NCBI RefSeq assembly: GCF_000003815.2
Contig: NC_049979.1
Location: 9,570,267-9,634,266 of the forward strand
Direction: 5' to 3'
DNA length: 64,000 nucleotides
DNA from: Branchiostoma floridae
Lineage: Eukaryota > Chordata > Leptocardii > Amphioxiformes > Branchiostomatidae
Part shown: one piece after another, positions 1-11,428 of the stretch
How the letters are laid out: every line of letters begins with the position of its first letter
Position numbering within the stretch: position 1 is the first letter of the stretch
Translations under genes and position numbers: made by a program
Notes under the pieces: generated by a model
The model's input: the letters and a program-made list of their open reading frames with translations, nothing else
What the model was told of the DNA's origin: nothing
Databases searched by the model: none

Positions 1-469
1 TGCTATGACTAATGCCTGCCCCTCCATGGCTCAGTCCTGAGGACATCTTGGCCTTGGTACAGGATCAGGGCAGGTTACAGCCGCTACAGCTGGGTACTTT
101 CTACCCTGGGTCCGGGGACTTTCCACCAAGCAGAGGAGAGAAACTTGTTCTCAGTGTGTCGCTCAGAAGCAAGTCTTCATGATGCTTCATATGATTCTGT
201 CTTTAATGCACTCCTTATAAATGGGCGTTATCTTTGGTCATTTTTGCTTGTGGGAATGAAGAAAAAAGCCTATTTTCAAATTTACCTGTTAACTCTTCTA
301 CTATGAGGGAAAAACTTCTTGAAGTCATTACTCACACTTTTAGAAATTTTTTCTAGCCATATATGAGCTTATATCACCATTGCAGACACTGTAATGCTAT
401 ATCTATATTTGTAACATAAATTATGATAATGACCTGCCTCATTAACATAATTACCCACCATTCCTACAG
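1..469. other. Intronic sequence upstream of the SCYL1 3' exons
   Basis: I see no convincing exon here. The stretch ends in the polypyrimidine tract and AG acceptor (468-469) of the SCYL1 exon that starts at 470, so it is read as an intron of SCYL1. Confidence 0.5.
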
Positions 470-1326
470 GCATCGGCCCCATCCAACAACCCGCCAAAAC
501 TGGTCTCCTCCAATGCCTGGGATAATGAAGACTGGGGAGATGACATTACTACATCCTCAGCCTTACCTCCTGCTAGCTCCTACAACTGGGGTGGCAGTGG
601 TGGGAATGATCCTTTCTCAGCAGTAAGTCTTGATACATTGCTTTGGGTCTGAATTTGTTTTGCGATGTTTTCAAATACTGTACATTCTTCATTTTCTCTA
701 TCTTGCGCAATTGATGCAATGTTTTCCTCACTCAGAGCTCTGATACCAAGTCAGCCAAATCCACCAGTGTTTTAAGAAGTTCTTCTAGAAAACAGGACGA
801 CTGGGGTGAGGTGGACAATAGCTGGGACTCGTGGGACAGTGCTGGAAGTAGCCAAAGTCAGTATTGCCGATTAGTCGATTCACATACTTCACATGAACTT
901 CTGAAATAAGTGGCAGTATACTATTGTAGCCAATTTTGATTACTTGTTTTGCAGGTTGTAGTGTTTTTTTTACTTTCATTTTAAATACTTACAGCATTTT
1001 TGTCTTGCAATCAATCAATCGTTAAAATGTTAACCATTGAAATTACAGTACTAGTTTCACTGTTCATTGTGATGTATCTTATAAACTGGTATCAAATCAT
1101 ATCCACTAGTTTTTCAACTGACATAGTAGCCATTGACTGATGATCACACTGTATGTACATGTACATTGTTTATCCTTCTGTTTCAGGTAAAGGTAAAGAT
1201 GATGCCAGAAGACAACGGGAAGAGAAGCAGCAGCAAAGACGACAAGAGATGGAGAGAAAACGTGCCGAGAAGAAGTCTGGCAAAGGAGCCATGAAGCTTG
1301 GAGCCAAGAAAGTCGCTGTGGATTAG
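470..1326 (+). CDS. SCYL1: SCYL1, C-terminal part (N-terminal kinase-like protein), 3' exons
   Basis: Three coding exons are visible: 470-622, 736-856 and 1187-1326 (stop TAG 1324-1326), joined by GT-AG introns in consistent phase, giving the last 137 residues or so. The first exon carries the Trp/Asp-rich linker with NAWDNEDWGDD; the second repeats it as DDWGEVDNSWDSWDS. The last is a strongly basic, Arg/Gln/Glu-rich helix ending in KSGKGAMKLGAKKVAVD. This matches the end of SCYL1, a pseudokinase that binds COPI coats at the Golgi and ERGIC, in which the extreme C-terminus is the coat-binding tail. The kinase-like and HEAT-repeat parts must lie left of the window. The human tail ends in a dibasic RKLD; here the last four residues are VAVD with KK two residues further in. 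Identification rests on the tail pattern and is fairly secure; SCYL2 and SCYL3 lack this tail. Confidence 0.85.
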
Positions 1327-2092
1327 ATGTCCTTAGGTCATATCACATCAACTGTTTACAATTTTAGTTTTAACATTGTGGGACTGATAAATCAGGTGGG
1401 GCGGGTACATCAAAAGCACTGGGACAAATGCTTGACAACGGTACATCATATACTTTCCATAGACAAGAAAATTTGATGATGACTCCAGGAATGTTGCTTA
1501 GAACAGAATCATGTCTTGACCGAACACCTCATAACAAACCTTTCCATTCCACATACTGGTAAACAGAAATTTGAGGCAACTGGCTTCTCTGGAATACATA
1601 TAGACTACAATAACATTGCAGAAATGGCCAGATGTAGTGCAAAAGCATATATTCTGTACAGTGTGTAATGTAAAAGTACTATGAGCCATTTATTTGTAAA
1701 TCTCAAATATTTTAAACGTAGATAGGAATTAATCAATGGAAGATGTGAAAAAGATGTAAGATGATAAAATTGTACCTTCTTCGGCTTCGTCTTAGTTGTA
1801 TTCATGATCAATCATACTCCACTATAGCAAATATTCGGACAACTTTCTTAGGATCTACAAATGTTAGTCTTCCTTGTTTTGTCATGAAATCATTAATTTT
1901 AAATGTGCAAGGCATTGATATATACCAAGTCAAAAGTAAGGTTAGGTACCATGATGTATGTGTTCTATTGCTGGTACAATAGCACAATGCTTTTGCGATT
2001 GTCTGTCAGGTAACTAATATTTTGTGCATGCTACTAACAAAAAAGTGGAATATGAATACTGTAACTTGTACATGCTTTTAATCTATAATAAA
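1327..2092 (+). other. SCYL1 3' UTR with poly(A) signal
   Basis: The AT-rich sequence after the SCYL1 stop has no further exon signals. An AATAAA at 2087-2092 is the first canonical polyadenylation signal downstream and probably ends the transcript near 2110. The rest is low-complexity UTR-like DNA. Confidence 0.5.
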
Positions 2093-2610
2093 AAGATATG
2101 CACATGTTAAAGATTTCCACATTGTTTCTGTGAATTATGAAGTAGTTTTCTGAGTCCAACACACTTCACTTCAAATTCGGGGAATCATGAGTATCTACTT
2201 TCAGAATATTTTAGTACTCTTGATCCGCTCGAAGCACATCACTAAGGGTACAAAAATCCTCACTTGTTGTCCCAACACTCAGGTTGAAAGAGTAACAATG
2301 ACTTGGACAGCCTCTTGGTACCAAGTGTCTTACAAGGTACATGGATGTTACATGGATTGCGGCCTAGCAAACCACAATACGTCTTAAAGAGATATTTCTT
2401 TGTTTAGACCCAGTGGGATACCCGCAAATGTAAGTAACCTGGCATACAACTCATGTAATGGTTATAGAACTTCAGGCCCATATTCTGTCATGAAAAAGAG
2501 CCGCAGAGTATCCTTGCTACAGCCGTATGGGGAAGGGAGCTTGCTCTGCTCTGTCGGCTGCATCTTGCCCCTGGCCTGCCATCTCCATCTTCTGATGAAA
2601 GCCCACAACA

Positions 2611-3597
2611 TCACGTTTTACTGTACTTTTGCAGCTCACCCTTCAGAGCAGCAGCTTGTGACGTCAACTGAGCCGTTCTCTGGTTTAATCTTGATAACAC
2701 ATCTGTTGATAAATGAGATATTGTAACGTTATACAGTAAAGTAAAGTAACACCAGGGAAGACTATTGTATTTACAATGCGGTGTCAGCACAATTCTTTTC
2801 AAAAAGAAAAACAACAAACACCATTTGTGACAGATTTAGGTAACCCAGTAATCAAGAAATAGAAAAGTAACAAGCACCGACTGCTTGCTTTGTAGATTGT
2901 ACATTCAATTTTTTTACTTCTGAAGTAGCTACAACACCTGAAACCCATTTTTGTTTGTTCTACGATGGATTTCTATCATGTGTCCAGGTGGATACAGTTG
3001 AACCTTTGTAGTATGAACGCAACAGGACACTGGAGAGCTTTTCTTGTGCGTCATAGATATGGTATTAGACAAATTTAGTATTACCAACTACTGTACATAA
3101 AGATATCTATGTCTTAAGGAAACATGGAAAATGTAGAAACCTTCAAACAGCTGTGGGTTGTGCTGCAGCTGCTGACAGATTCTAGCTGCTTCCTGCCCGG
3201 GGGAAGGGTGAGTCTGCCCCCTGTCAGTAGTGTTCCACTTCTGCTGCAGGTACATGGCCTCAACCTCCTGTTCATTACAAAAAAAATCAAACATTTTTAA
3301 CTGTATTTGTGGTGAAGTACGTCAGTACCCTTTAATAATGATAGACTCGGAGTCTCCTACATATACCTTTGCTAAATACGAAACTATGCCAGATGTATTA
3401 TACTACATTTCTAATCTCAAAATCACCATATACTTGTCAGTGATCTAACAAGCTGCGTCATCTGTCATTACCTGTGACAGCGTGTGTATGTCTGTTATCA
3501 GCTGCCGGATGACCGCCTGCTTGATGTCCACCTGTTCCTCCAAGTGTGCGTTTTCCTGCATCAGCTGCTCATACTCTTCCCGTTCTTCCTTAGACAT
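2611..3597 (-). CDS. Small coiled-coil protein, 114 aa, family not recognised
   Basis: Three minus-strand exons splice cleanly: 3472-3597 (ATG at 3595-3597), 3141-3267 and 2611-2702 (stop TGA). Phases are 0 and 1 and all introns are GT-AG. The product begins MSKEEREEYEQLMQENAHLE and ends GELQKYSKT. It is almost entirely charged, Gln/Leu-rich and heptad-like, with two helical stretches (about residues 3-55 and 68-110) separated by a short Thr/Pro-containing linker with TTDRGQTHPSPG. No signal peptide, membrane segment or catalytic motif is visible. The ATG is preceded by a pyrimidine-rich tract ending in AG, so an upstream non-coding exon is likely. It converges with SCYL1 and diverges from RRP36. 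I do not recognise the family; a cytoskeletal or scaffold adaptor would fit the composition, but that is only inference. Confidence 0.7.
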
Positions 3598-4509
3598 CTT
3601 TTAGAGTAGAGTAGAGTAGAGTCCTTAGGTTTGGCTTTGAACCTAAACTGGCTAGGATTTAGCAACGACAAACTGGAATGAGAAAACACGCTGGCTGGAA
3701 TGAGAGAAGACCTTTCAGAAGGAATCAACAAACAGATGTACATGGCCTTCTCCCAGTACATTGAGAGTACACACCGTTTCAACGCACTCTCCTAGAAACT
3801 CCTCCAGCAACTCTCAAGCACAAGGAACCAAGAGCTAAATACCAAGAGAGACTATTGACTCAAAAGCGAACCATGTGTTACCCAGCACCAAGAGACCACG
3901 TCTAGCGAAATAATAGACGTTAAATGAGGACAACAACAACAACAACAAACTTAGAAACAACAAGATGATTTGGAATGGAAATCTAGAGAACTTTCACAGC
4001 ACACCTAGCTACAGCACCTAACGATGTAGTTGATGAGACAGAAGTGACCACCTCTAGGCTCTACCTTGATCTTGAGGAAGCTCTAGCAGAAAAATAGACA
4101 ACTTTAAGTTGGTTTCAGACAAACCTGTTGTTTGCAACTGTAAGAAATCTAACATTTGAGCCAAGGATAAAGTTTAAGTTTCCGATCGCCACGGTGACTT
4201 GCAGAGTTTAGTCTTGCAAGGAAGTCTTGTCCGCACGTGCTGCTCTTCTGGAGACGTATTTTTGAACTTTAACCTAGGGACAAGTCGTTAACATTTATTG
4301 GTACTGCATAGATTGTTTTTTTCATCCATTGGAAGACAAAATCTCCATAGAACAAAATTTACAATGTTTGCATAGTTGAAAATATGTGTCATATAGGCGT
4401 TCATTGACGCTAAAGTTGACAGAAGAGGCACAAGTGTTATTCTATCATCCTCTCCTATAATATCTTGCGTGGTCCCTGCTGAGGCATAGTGGGAAATTCC
4501 ATTTTCAAC
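3598..4509. other. Divergent intergenic region between the coiled-coil gene and RRP36
   Basis: This 0.9 kb separates the start codons of two divergent genes and probably holds both promoters and a 5' non-coding exon of the minus-strand gene. It contains a short pentanucleotide run (repeated AGAGT at about 3603-3623) and a CAA trinucleotide run near 3920-3939. I see no TATA box or coding exon. Confidence 0.4.
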
Positions 4510-7341
4510 ATGGCGTCTTTTCAACACACTGCTGACGAGTCAGGCGACGTTTCATCGTCGGTAAGTAGATTGTAGTCCTGCTATGACCTGTATTTGCTGC
4601 TATCATCTGCTATATGATATGTTGATCATATGATACATTGTTTCGTTGTTATAGAAGTAGAAACGAGCTTTTCTTCCCAGCATACAGTTGTAACGCCATA
4701 GATCTATGGGGAGGGGGCACAGAACACAACATTTTTACAGAAAATTATATGGAGTTTTATTAAAGCCCGTTCTCGAAATCGAGCATTTTATACCCGTATC
4801 TAATCGCTGTATGTATCTGGTTCTGACAGGAAGAGATGGATTCAGGATCAGACTCAGAAGAAGAGCTGGGGGAAGGTTCTGAGGTACAGAAGGCAGGAAG
4901 TGATGCTAAGAGCGGAGTCACAACTTCGTCCACAACGACAGCTGAAGCGGTAATATACGTAACTTTAAATGTCGTTAATCAGTGTCCATGGCACAATATA
5001 CAGTTTCATTATCTTTGCCAACAGGTTTTATTTCTTGTTGATTTGTGTGGCTATGTTTTTATCTCTTGTCCTGTGTTTTGTTTCAAAGACGTCCTAATTA
5101 ACTGGTCGACACTCAAGTTCCTCAGATGTTTACAACCGTCAGCAAAAAGTGATGTTCATTGCGCAGTTATGACTTTTTCCCCTTGCACTATTTGTAATTA
5201 ACTCATTTCTGTTTTTCCTTTTCCATTGCAGAATACAATGAAGAAAGGTAAGTGCTGGTGCACTAACTTGTATTACGTTGTAACATACTAATGATATTTT
5301 TCAATCAATGTTATCCTCGTTGACATTGATTCAGTGCGTTGACAATCACCACATCATTGTCATATCAGTGATTTTCAAAATTATCTAATATCAGACAGAG
5401 AATTAAATAACATTATCTTGTCCTTTTCTTTCTTTTTTTTTCTTTCCAAATAGAGTTGTCAACAATGTCATTTGAGGATATTCAAAGACTCAGGGACAAA
5501 ATAGGCACAAAAACGTAAGTATTTTCACATGTGCATTTGACATGATACTGCAAAAATGAATCAAGTTTGCAGGGGGTAGTAGGAAGCAAAGTAATGATTT
5601 AAATGGACCTGGGAACAAAAAGTCACTGCAAATACATATATTACAGTTTACATTATATTAAGTATATTGTCTTAACAGTTGTGCAATAATTTGTTTTTTT
5701 ACATCTATTTTTGTTATAATGATTTTCTTTCATTCCTACAGATATAACCAAGCTCTCCATGGTTCAAACAGCAAGAGGGATCAAAATAAAGTATTCAAGA
5801 GAGCCAACAAAAACAGGTAACCTTACAAATACATGTACTTTAGTATCTAGTCAAATTCTTTTGCTTATTTCTTGTTGATCACTTCTCAGCATTACCATTA
5901 AGCAGGACACATCATAGGTTTCTTTCTTTCTTTTCTCACTTAAAGGCCAGTAGAGATGTCATCCAAATGTCCACCTCCAAGGATAAGACAGGTGGTTCCA
6001 ATAAAAAAGAAGGTATGTTTATTTTTCAAAGCTATAACATGGGTAGCCTGTGTTTACACAAGCTCTCGCTGGCTGGAGTTAATTAGTAGGGCCGGCCACG
6101 ATTTTAGGCTATAACATGAGATTTTATAAATTTACAGTTTTAATAGGTAGAAATGGACTAATGCAATGATTTTGTTGTTTCTCTGCTGCACTTTTAGATC
6201 CACAGAGACCCTCGTTTTGATGACCTGTCGGGAGAGTATGATGAGAAGATCTTTGAAAAGTCATACTCATTTTTGGACCCAATGAAGGCCAGAGAAAAAA
6301 AGGTCAGTTGATTCTCCTAGGTATAGTTGCATCTCCTTGTTGAAGACATTATTTATCTGTGTATGTTCCATTCTGTGCTGTCTACGTATCATACTACTAG
6401 TACATGTGTAGCCTCAATCGGTCATTCTATTTATACTACGTACTCCATTAAGAATGGTGACAGTGAAACCCTTCGCATTGGCAATATCCTTAGTATGGTG
6501 AAGACCAACAACTAAATTGGTTACATTGACTGCCCAATTGCCCTTTCCTGGGATTGATCTTTTGTTATCAAGACTAGAAACGTTGTCACCTTGGTTCTTA
6601 TACATGTTTTGATTGGATACAATCCTTCTACAGTACCTCGAGAAGCAGCTGCGGAAAGAGAAAGATGAGGACAGAAGAAGGAACATTCAAAAGCTCATTA
6701 GAAGAATGGTAAGTCACAGTTTTTGTGAGGTCAGTTGTGTAACTGTCGTTATTACTTTTTGTTCATCATGTCTGTCACTACAAAATTGTAACAGAAAATG
6801 AACTCAATTCCACTGCTCTTCTTGACCCATTTAACTTAGGAACAACAAGAAAGAACCAAACGGCAGGAGGACATCAAGGAAAAGGCCCTCAAGGAGTGGA
6901 AGGCTAAGGAGAAAGAGCTGGTCAAACAGGGAAAGAAACCATACTTCCTCAAGAAATGTAAGAACCATTTGATTTTGTTTTGCATCATTTGCCCCAAAAT
7001 TCTCCAGTTTGCCAACTTAAAAGCTTGATGACATTGTCTGTGTCAAATTTCCATCTCATTTTGATATACAGTACAAAGTTAAAAGTAAGACCATAACCCA
7101 TACTAACAGTACATGTTTTAAATATCGCTAGACCACAGTTGACTGTAATACATGTACATATTGATACTTTGTCAACTGACAATAAATGTATTTAAAATGT
7201 TTTTCAGCTGATGAGAAGAAGCTGGTGCTTGCACAAAAGTTCAAAGAGCTGAAGAAGAGTGGCAAAGTGGAGAAGTTCTTGCAGAAAAAGAGAAAAAAGA
7301 ATGCAGCAAGAGACCGCAAACATCTGCCAACAGACTCTTGA
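4510..7341 (+). CDS. RRP36: RRP36, ribosomal RNA processing protein 36 homolog
   Basis: Ten exons splice in frame to a protein of about 273 residues (human about 259): 4510-4560, 4830-4949, 5232-5247, 5454-5514, 5742-5816, 5946-6012, 6198-6302, 6634-6708, 6840-6957 and 7208-7341 (TGA). The N-terminal third is acidic and Ser-rich (DSGSDSEEELGEG). The conserved core starts at the seventh exon with DPRFDDLSGEYDEKIFEKSY, followed by a long Lys/Arg/Glu helix, then QGKKPYFLKKSDEKKL and the basic tail RKKNAARDRKHLPTDS. These are the hallmarks of RRP36, a nucleolar factor for early cleavages of pre-rRNA leading to 18S rRNA, acting with the U3/90S pre-ribosome. One exon is only 16 nt (5232-5247). The gene converges with MRPL11; AATAAA at 7603-7608 probably ends the transcript. 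Confidence 0.93.
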
Positions 7342-7602
7342 GATTTTGGCACTTGAAAGCAGCGTCATTCATTCATGTCGCTCAGCAAAAAAGTGGAAAT
7401 AACAGCCAACTCATCAACATGTTTTATAACAAGAAAACTTGTATTTTGATTGTGTATACTAGTATTTCACAGTGTAAAATTAAACAAATGATTATGACTA
7501 TCAGTGTCGTGCTTCTTACATTTTGCAGGTAAACCTGGATATTTTTCTGAATTTTTTTAATGTATGCCCTTCAGTACTTCATCATTACATGTACATATGA
7601 CC

Positions 7603-7608
7603 AATAAA
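7603..7608 (+). terminator. Poly(A) signal of RRP36
   Basis: AATAAA lies about 260 bases after the RRP36 stop codon and before the MRPL11 stop on the other strand, so the two convergent transcripts end close together. Confidence 0.6.
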
Positions 7609-7805
7609 CTGCCAACAATCTTTCTGGCATAATATTGTGCCCAGGTACGAGTTAGTGTACTCTAATTGGAGTCCTTTGAATCTAACAAAGAAACACTTTC
7701 CCTGTTTCAAAATCTTGATATCGTAAGAGCCAAGTAGTCAGTTCTCTCAAGAACAGCTGAACACTGATGAAACATTGGAAGTACTCCAGACTGTCTGTCC
7801 TGTCA

Positions 7806-10800
7806 TCATCTCATCCCTTTCAGTGCTTCTTCTGCAGCTGCTGCCTTCTCTTCTGCCTCCCTTACTCTTCTCTCAGCCAGCTCCTGTAGGAACACCCTAT
7901 ACTCCTCTGCCCCTAGCTGGTGAACAACCTGTACATGTAGAAACACAGTGATCAACTGCTAAGTTACAACATTCATGTGACAAGAAATGAACAGCCAGCA
8001 CAAGTTGTGCCTATCACCAAAAAGAATACAGAAAAGGATAAGGTCATATCAAGATGATGAATGGAGGAATGTGTGTAAAAAATACACAGCCCTGGCTTCA
8101 GGATATACAATATAGGCATAACACAGAGTCCACCATAGGTGTTAGAAAATCTACCAGACCAGACCACTTGTAAGTTTTAGCAATTGTGTATAAACCTTTG
8201 AAATCATTAACTTTAAATCATGTCTCTCTCCCCCAAGACCTTCACATTTATTAACATTTATTAAGTGAATTTCAATTTGGTCAAACCTTTTAGAAAATTT
8301 GTTACTTATGATCAAGACATAACCAAGAAAAAGTCCTTTAACTGTTTATACTGTTTGTACGTACCTGAATTCCCATGGATCTAGCCTGTCCAATGATGGT
8401 TTTACACATCTGTTCAAGATTCATATGCTTCAGGTGTTCCTCTTGACCTTTGACTTTGGCAATCTCATATATATGTTTAACCGTCACGATTCCTCCAATT
8501 TCATGTCCTGTGCAAGTGAAGAAAAACATAGATACAATGAACCACACAATTATATATATGTATAAATACCAAGAAAAACATTTATTACACACATTACCTG
8601 TATTGTTGATTGTATTCTGTAGGTCAATAAATCAGCATGAAGGAGAAGTCACGGGATGTTTAAGGAATGAGCCAGAGATTTTGATCGCACTCATGCATGA
8701 AATACTGTAAATGCAGAAATGTTTGCGGTGGATTAATGTTCGCGGTTTTCGCGGTGACCACTTCACCGCGAACTTAAACCACCGTGAACATTTTTCTATT
8801 GTGGCATTAGACTGCAGTCTATGGTGTTACCGCGAACTTAAATCCACCGCGAAAAGTCCATTTTCCCGCTACTGCGAAATTAAATCCCCGCGAACTTAAA
8901 TGCATTTACAGTACTTCATCCTTCGCTTCATGTCTCTTCACAGCATTCATCACTTGCATCACCATTTCCCAGGCAGTCACAGACTTTGATGCACTTTATT
9001 GAACACATACCATATGACAATATACTTGCTTCCAGAATATGGATCACCTACACATGGAATCGTAGCAATACAGTGCATTAAAACTCCCTAGGTGCTTCAC
9101 CCCAACTGAGGAGTGGTGCCCATTACTAGAGCAAGATTGCAAGCAATAAAAACTTGACAGTAGACACTTTAAACTCCACTCACCTGTGCTGTGAGCCCCT
9201 TTAGCCACACCTGCTGCAGCCTTCAAGAAGTATGACACTGGAGGCAGTTTGAATTCAATGTTCCATTTCCTATTGGGCTGAATAGACAGATTGTAGTCAA
9301 TACCAAATTAATAAGAAGCTTTGCCACCTAATGTATCCAGCAATAATCCATTACCAATCGCATTATCTTAAAGTTAAAGCAATTCATAACATTTATTTCC
9401 AAAGTGTGATGAGTAGCCTTGCTTCTTTATAGAACCTTTGCTTTGAATTATGGTACATGTTGGATCAAATTTTGGTGATAATTTTGGTGATAATGTCATT
9501 GGCATTTTTTTTTTTTAAATCTTGCATCATGAAAATTTATACAAAAAAAAATATCATTGATATGTTACGGGGAAGACATGACTTACCAATATTGTTATCT
9601 TACATGGCATTGGTACACCCTCCTTAATGTGCTTTGTCTTCTCATTGAAGTCCTTGCAAAACTGAGCTATAGGGATTCCTCTCTGTAAAACAAAAACTTG
9701 GATGTAACATTACATGTCATGTAGGACATCCTATTTAAACACAAACTGATCAAGTTTATTATATCTGCCCTTGAGTTTGCTCTCTAATGTCTGATGTCTC
9801 TTTAACCTTTTTGGTCATGCAGTTATTGATGCTAAACTTTCTTCCAACACAAAGGTATACATACAGATCAAATTTTCAACGACCAGTGTTGTCTTCTTCG
9901 GGATCAATACTGATGACCAATCACTTCAGAACGTAAACTCACGAGAGTAACAGACACGTGGTCTTATATAAATATGTGATCTTGCGGATACGTAATGTCG
10001 ACAATTGGTCAAACGTGCCATTTGTGCCAAGAAGTTTATAACGCTCATCTCTGGACTATGGCGCCCCAGTTTGCTGTCATCGGAAGTCTCTCAACACATC
10101 CACACTGAATCCCTGGCCCATAACGTTTCACTGGACAGAATACTGGATATTCAACAGGCCATATATCAGATATAGTAAGTTGTCAAATAAGTTAATATTT
10201 TTTTTTATTTTTTTATTTTATGGTTCTCCTGTCGATTCGACAGATGAGCAGGCAGACAGGCAATTACCTGTTTTGCCTGACCTGCACATGACTTTTTATG
10301 GTGAAGGAGGGGTGTGCAATTCCTTCTCCACCCTCTCGTCTACTGGAGCACTAAGTCTCACAGGGACAGAACTGTATGACACGTGTGAGACGGCTTCAGC
10401 AGATGCAGCTTTGTTATTCGGAGTTTCCATCTCCTAGGAGGACTTCAGACCAAGGATGTAAGGAGTTCCTCCTACCCCCGATCACGTGACTCGTGTGTCA
10501 TGGCGGGTGCGTCATGCCCGAACATGCCCCTAAGGCCTGTCTCGGCCACAAAGCCCCGCCAAGGCCACTAGCCGCAGCTAGATACTCATTTACACCTGAG
10601 TTAAGTGAGGAAAGTCATGTAAAGTGCCTTTCCCAAGGGCACAAGATCGGTGACACGGCAGTCGGATTCGAACCCGCCACCTCTCGGTCTCGAGCCGAAC
10701 ATGCTGCCACTGCGCCACGCGGCCCCACTAAGTTGTTGTTTAATATCTAAGGCCGTCCAGCCAAAGTTTACTGAACAGAGACGGTGGGCGTTATAAGCTT

Positions 10801-11095
10801 CCTGGCACATTTGACGTCAAGTATCCTCAAGATCATGCAGGCACGGGCTCCCTGTAACTGGAGTCAACACTCCTACCTGGCTGAAACTACTCTACTCTAC
10901 TCTTAAATCCTTCCAAGAGTGTTAGAGCAATATCCCAACTATCAAAGACCATCAAACAGTTTATAATACCTGTCCTAGAATCGGTCCCAGAGGCGGTGCT
11001 GGTAGGGCCTGCCCAGCTGGTACTATACCCTTGATGAAGTTAGGTCCTCCTGCCGCCTGTACCATTTTCTTGGCGGCCTTGGCGCCCTTAGACAT
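7806..11095 (-). CDS. MRPL11: MRPL11, mitochondrial large-subunit ribosomal protein L11 (uL11m)
   Basis: Five minus-strand exons give a 193-residue protein (human 192): 10970-11095 (ATG 11093-11095), 9587-9682, 9184-9277, 8365-8507 and 7806-7928 (stop 7806-7808). The first exon encodes the L11 N-terminal domain with [15 protein letters not shown], continuing into [16 protein letters not shown] across the first junction. The third exon has [20 protein letters not shown] and the fourth the rRNA-binding C-terminal domain with [10 protein letters not shown] and [14 protein letters not shown]. The protein forms the base of the GTPase-associated stalk of the mitoribosome and binds the large rRNA. 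The N-terminal [16 protein letters not shown] is basic and could double as part of the import signal. Introns hold a MITE (8703-8913) and a dispersed repeat followed by a SINE (9833-10726). It shares a short bidirectional promoter with SF3B2. Confidence 0.95.
8703..8913. mobile_element. CGCGAA-rich MITE, copy 1
   Basis: A 211-bp element in an MRPL11 intron with 13-bp perfect terminal inverted repeats: TACTGTAAATGCA at 8703-8715 and its complement at 8901-8913. The inside is built from repeated GCGAACTTAAA / TTCGCGGT blocks in both orientations, so the whole can fold into a branched hairpin. The terminal TA on both sides may be a TA target duplication. It has no coding capacity and is related to the copy at 58541-58712. 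Confidence 0.8.
9833..10040. repeat. Dispersed repeat R1, copy A
   Basis: About 200 bp that match 29702-29890 in the same orientation, starting with AAACTTTCTTCCAACACAAA, continuing through a shared block with TGATGACCAATCACTTCA, and ending near the shared GTCAAACGTGCCA. Several small indels separate the copies. Neither terminal repeats nor an ORF are visible; it is probably a fragment of a retroelement of unknown class. Confidence 0.7.
10500..10726 (-). mobile_element. tRNA-derived SINE (minus strand)
   Basis: Reading the minus strand from about 10726, the head GGGGCCGCGTGGCGCAGTGG contains a polymerase III A box (TGGCGCAGTGG). About 30 bases later comes a B box (GGTTCGAATCC), as in a tRNA. 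The body continues with CCTTGGGAAAGGCACTTTA, a tail block shared by many metazoan SINEs and also seen in the remnant at 51860-52075. The 3' limit is uncertain. It lies in the first intron of MRPL11. A functional tRNA is unlikely because the acceptor stem does not close. Confidence 0.75.
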
Positions 11096-11428
11096 GGTGT
11101 TTTCTTCTTAGTTTGCCACACTCTCACTCAGCATGTGTAGTTCTAGGTCACTGGGGTTACAGCACGGCATTGTGGGGGAATTATTAGGCCATACCATTAA
11201 GAGAGGGGTAATTATGTTCACAAAACTTTGTTTATACCTTAATGTGTCACAATTCATGCATAAGTAAAACATACACTGTAGAATGTTAGAATAATAGTAC
11301 TGTCTACCTTTGTGAATATGCACAATATATTTTTTTTACTACTTTTTTTGTGATACAATATCGCACACTGTTTAAACAACACCTCTCTACATGGTATCGT
11401 CAGTGCGTAGCTTGCACGCTCGTACAAA
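11096..11428. promoter_or_regulatory. Bidirectional promoter region, MRPL11 / SF3B2
   Basis: Only 333 bp separate the divergent start codons of two housekeeping genes, so both promoters and 5' UTRs must lie here. I see no clear TATA box at a useful distance; poly-T/A tracts at about 11330-11350 are the main feature. The role is inferred from position only. Confidence 0.6.
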
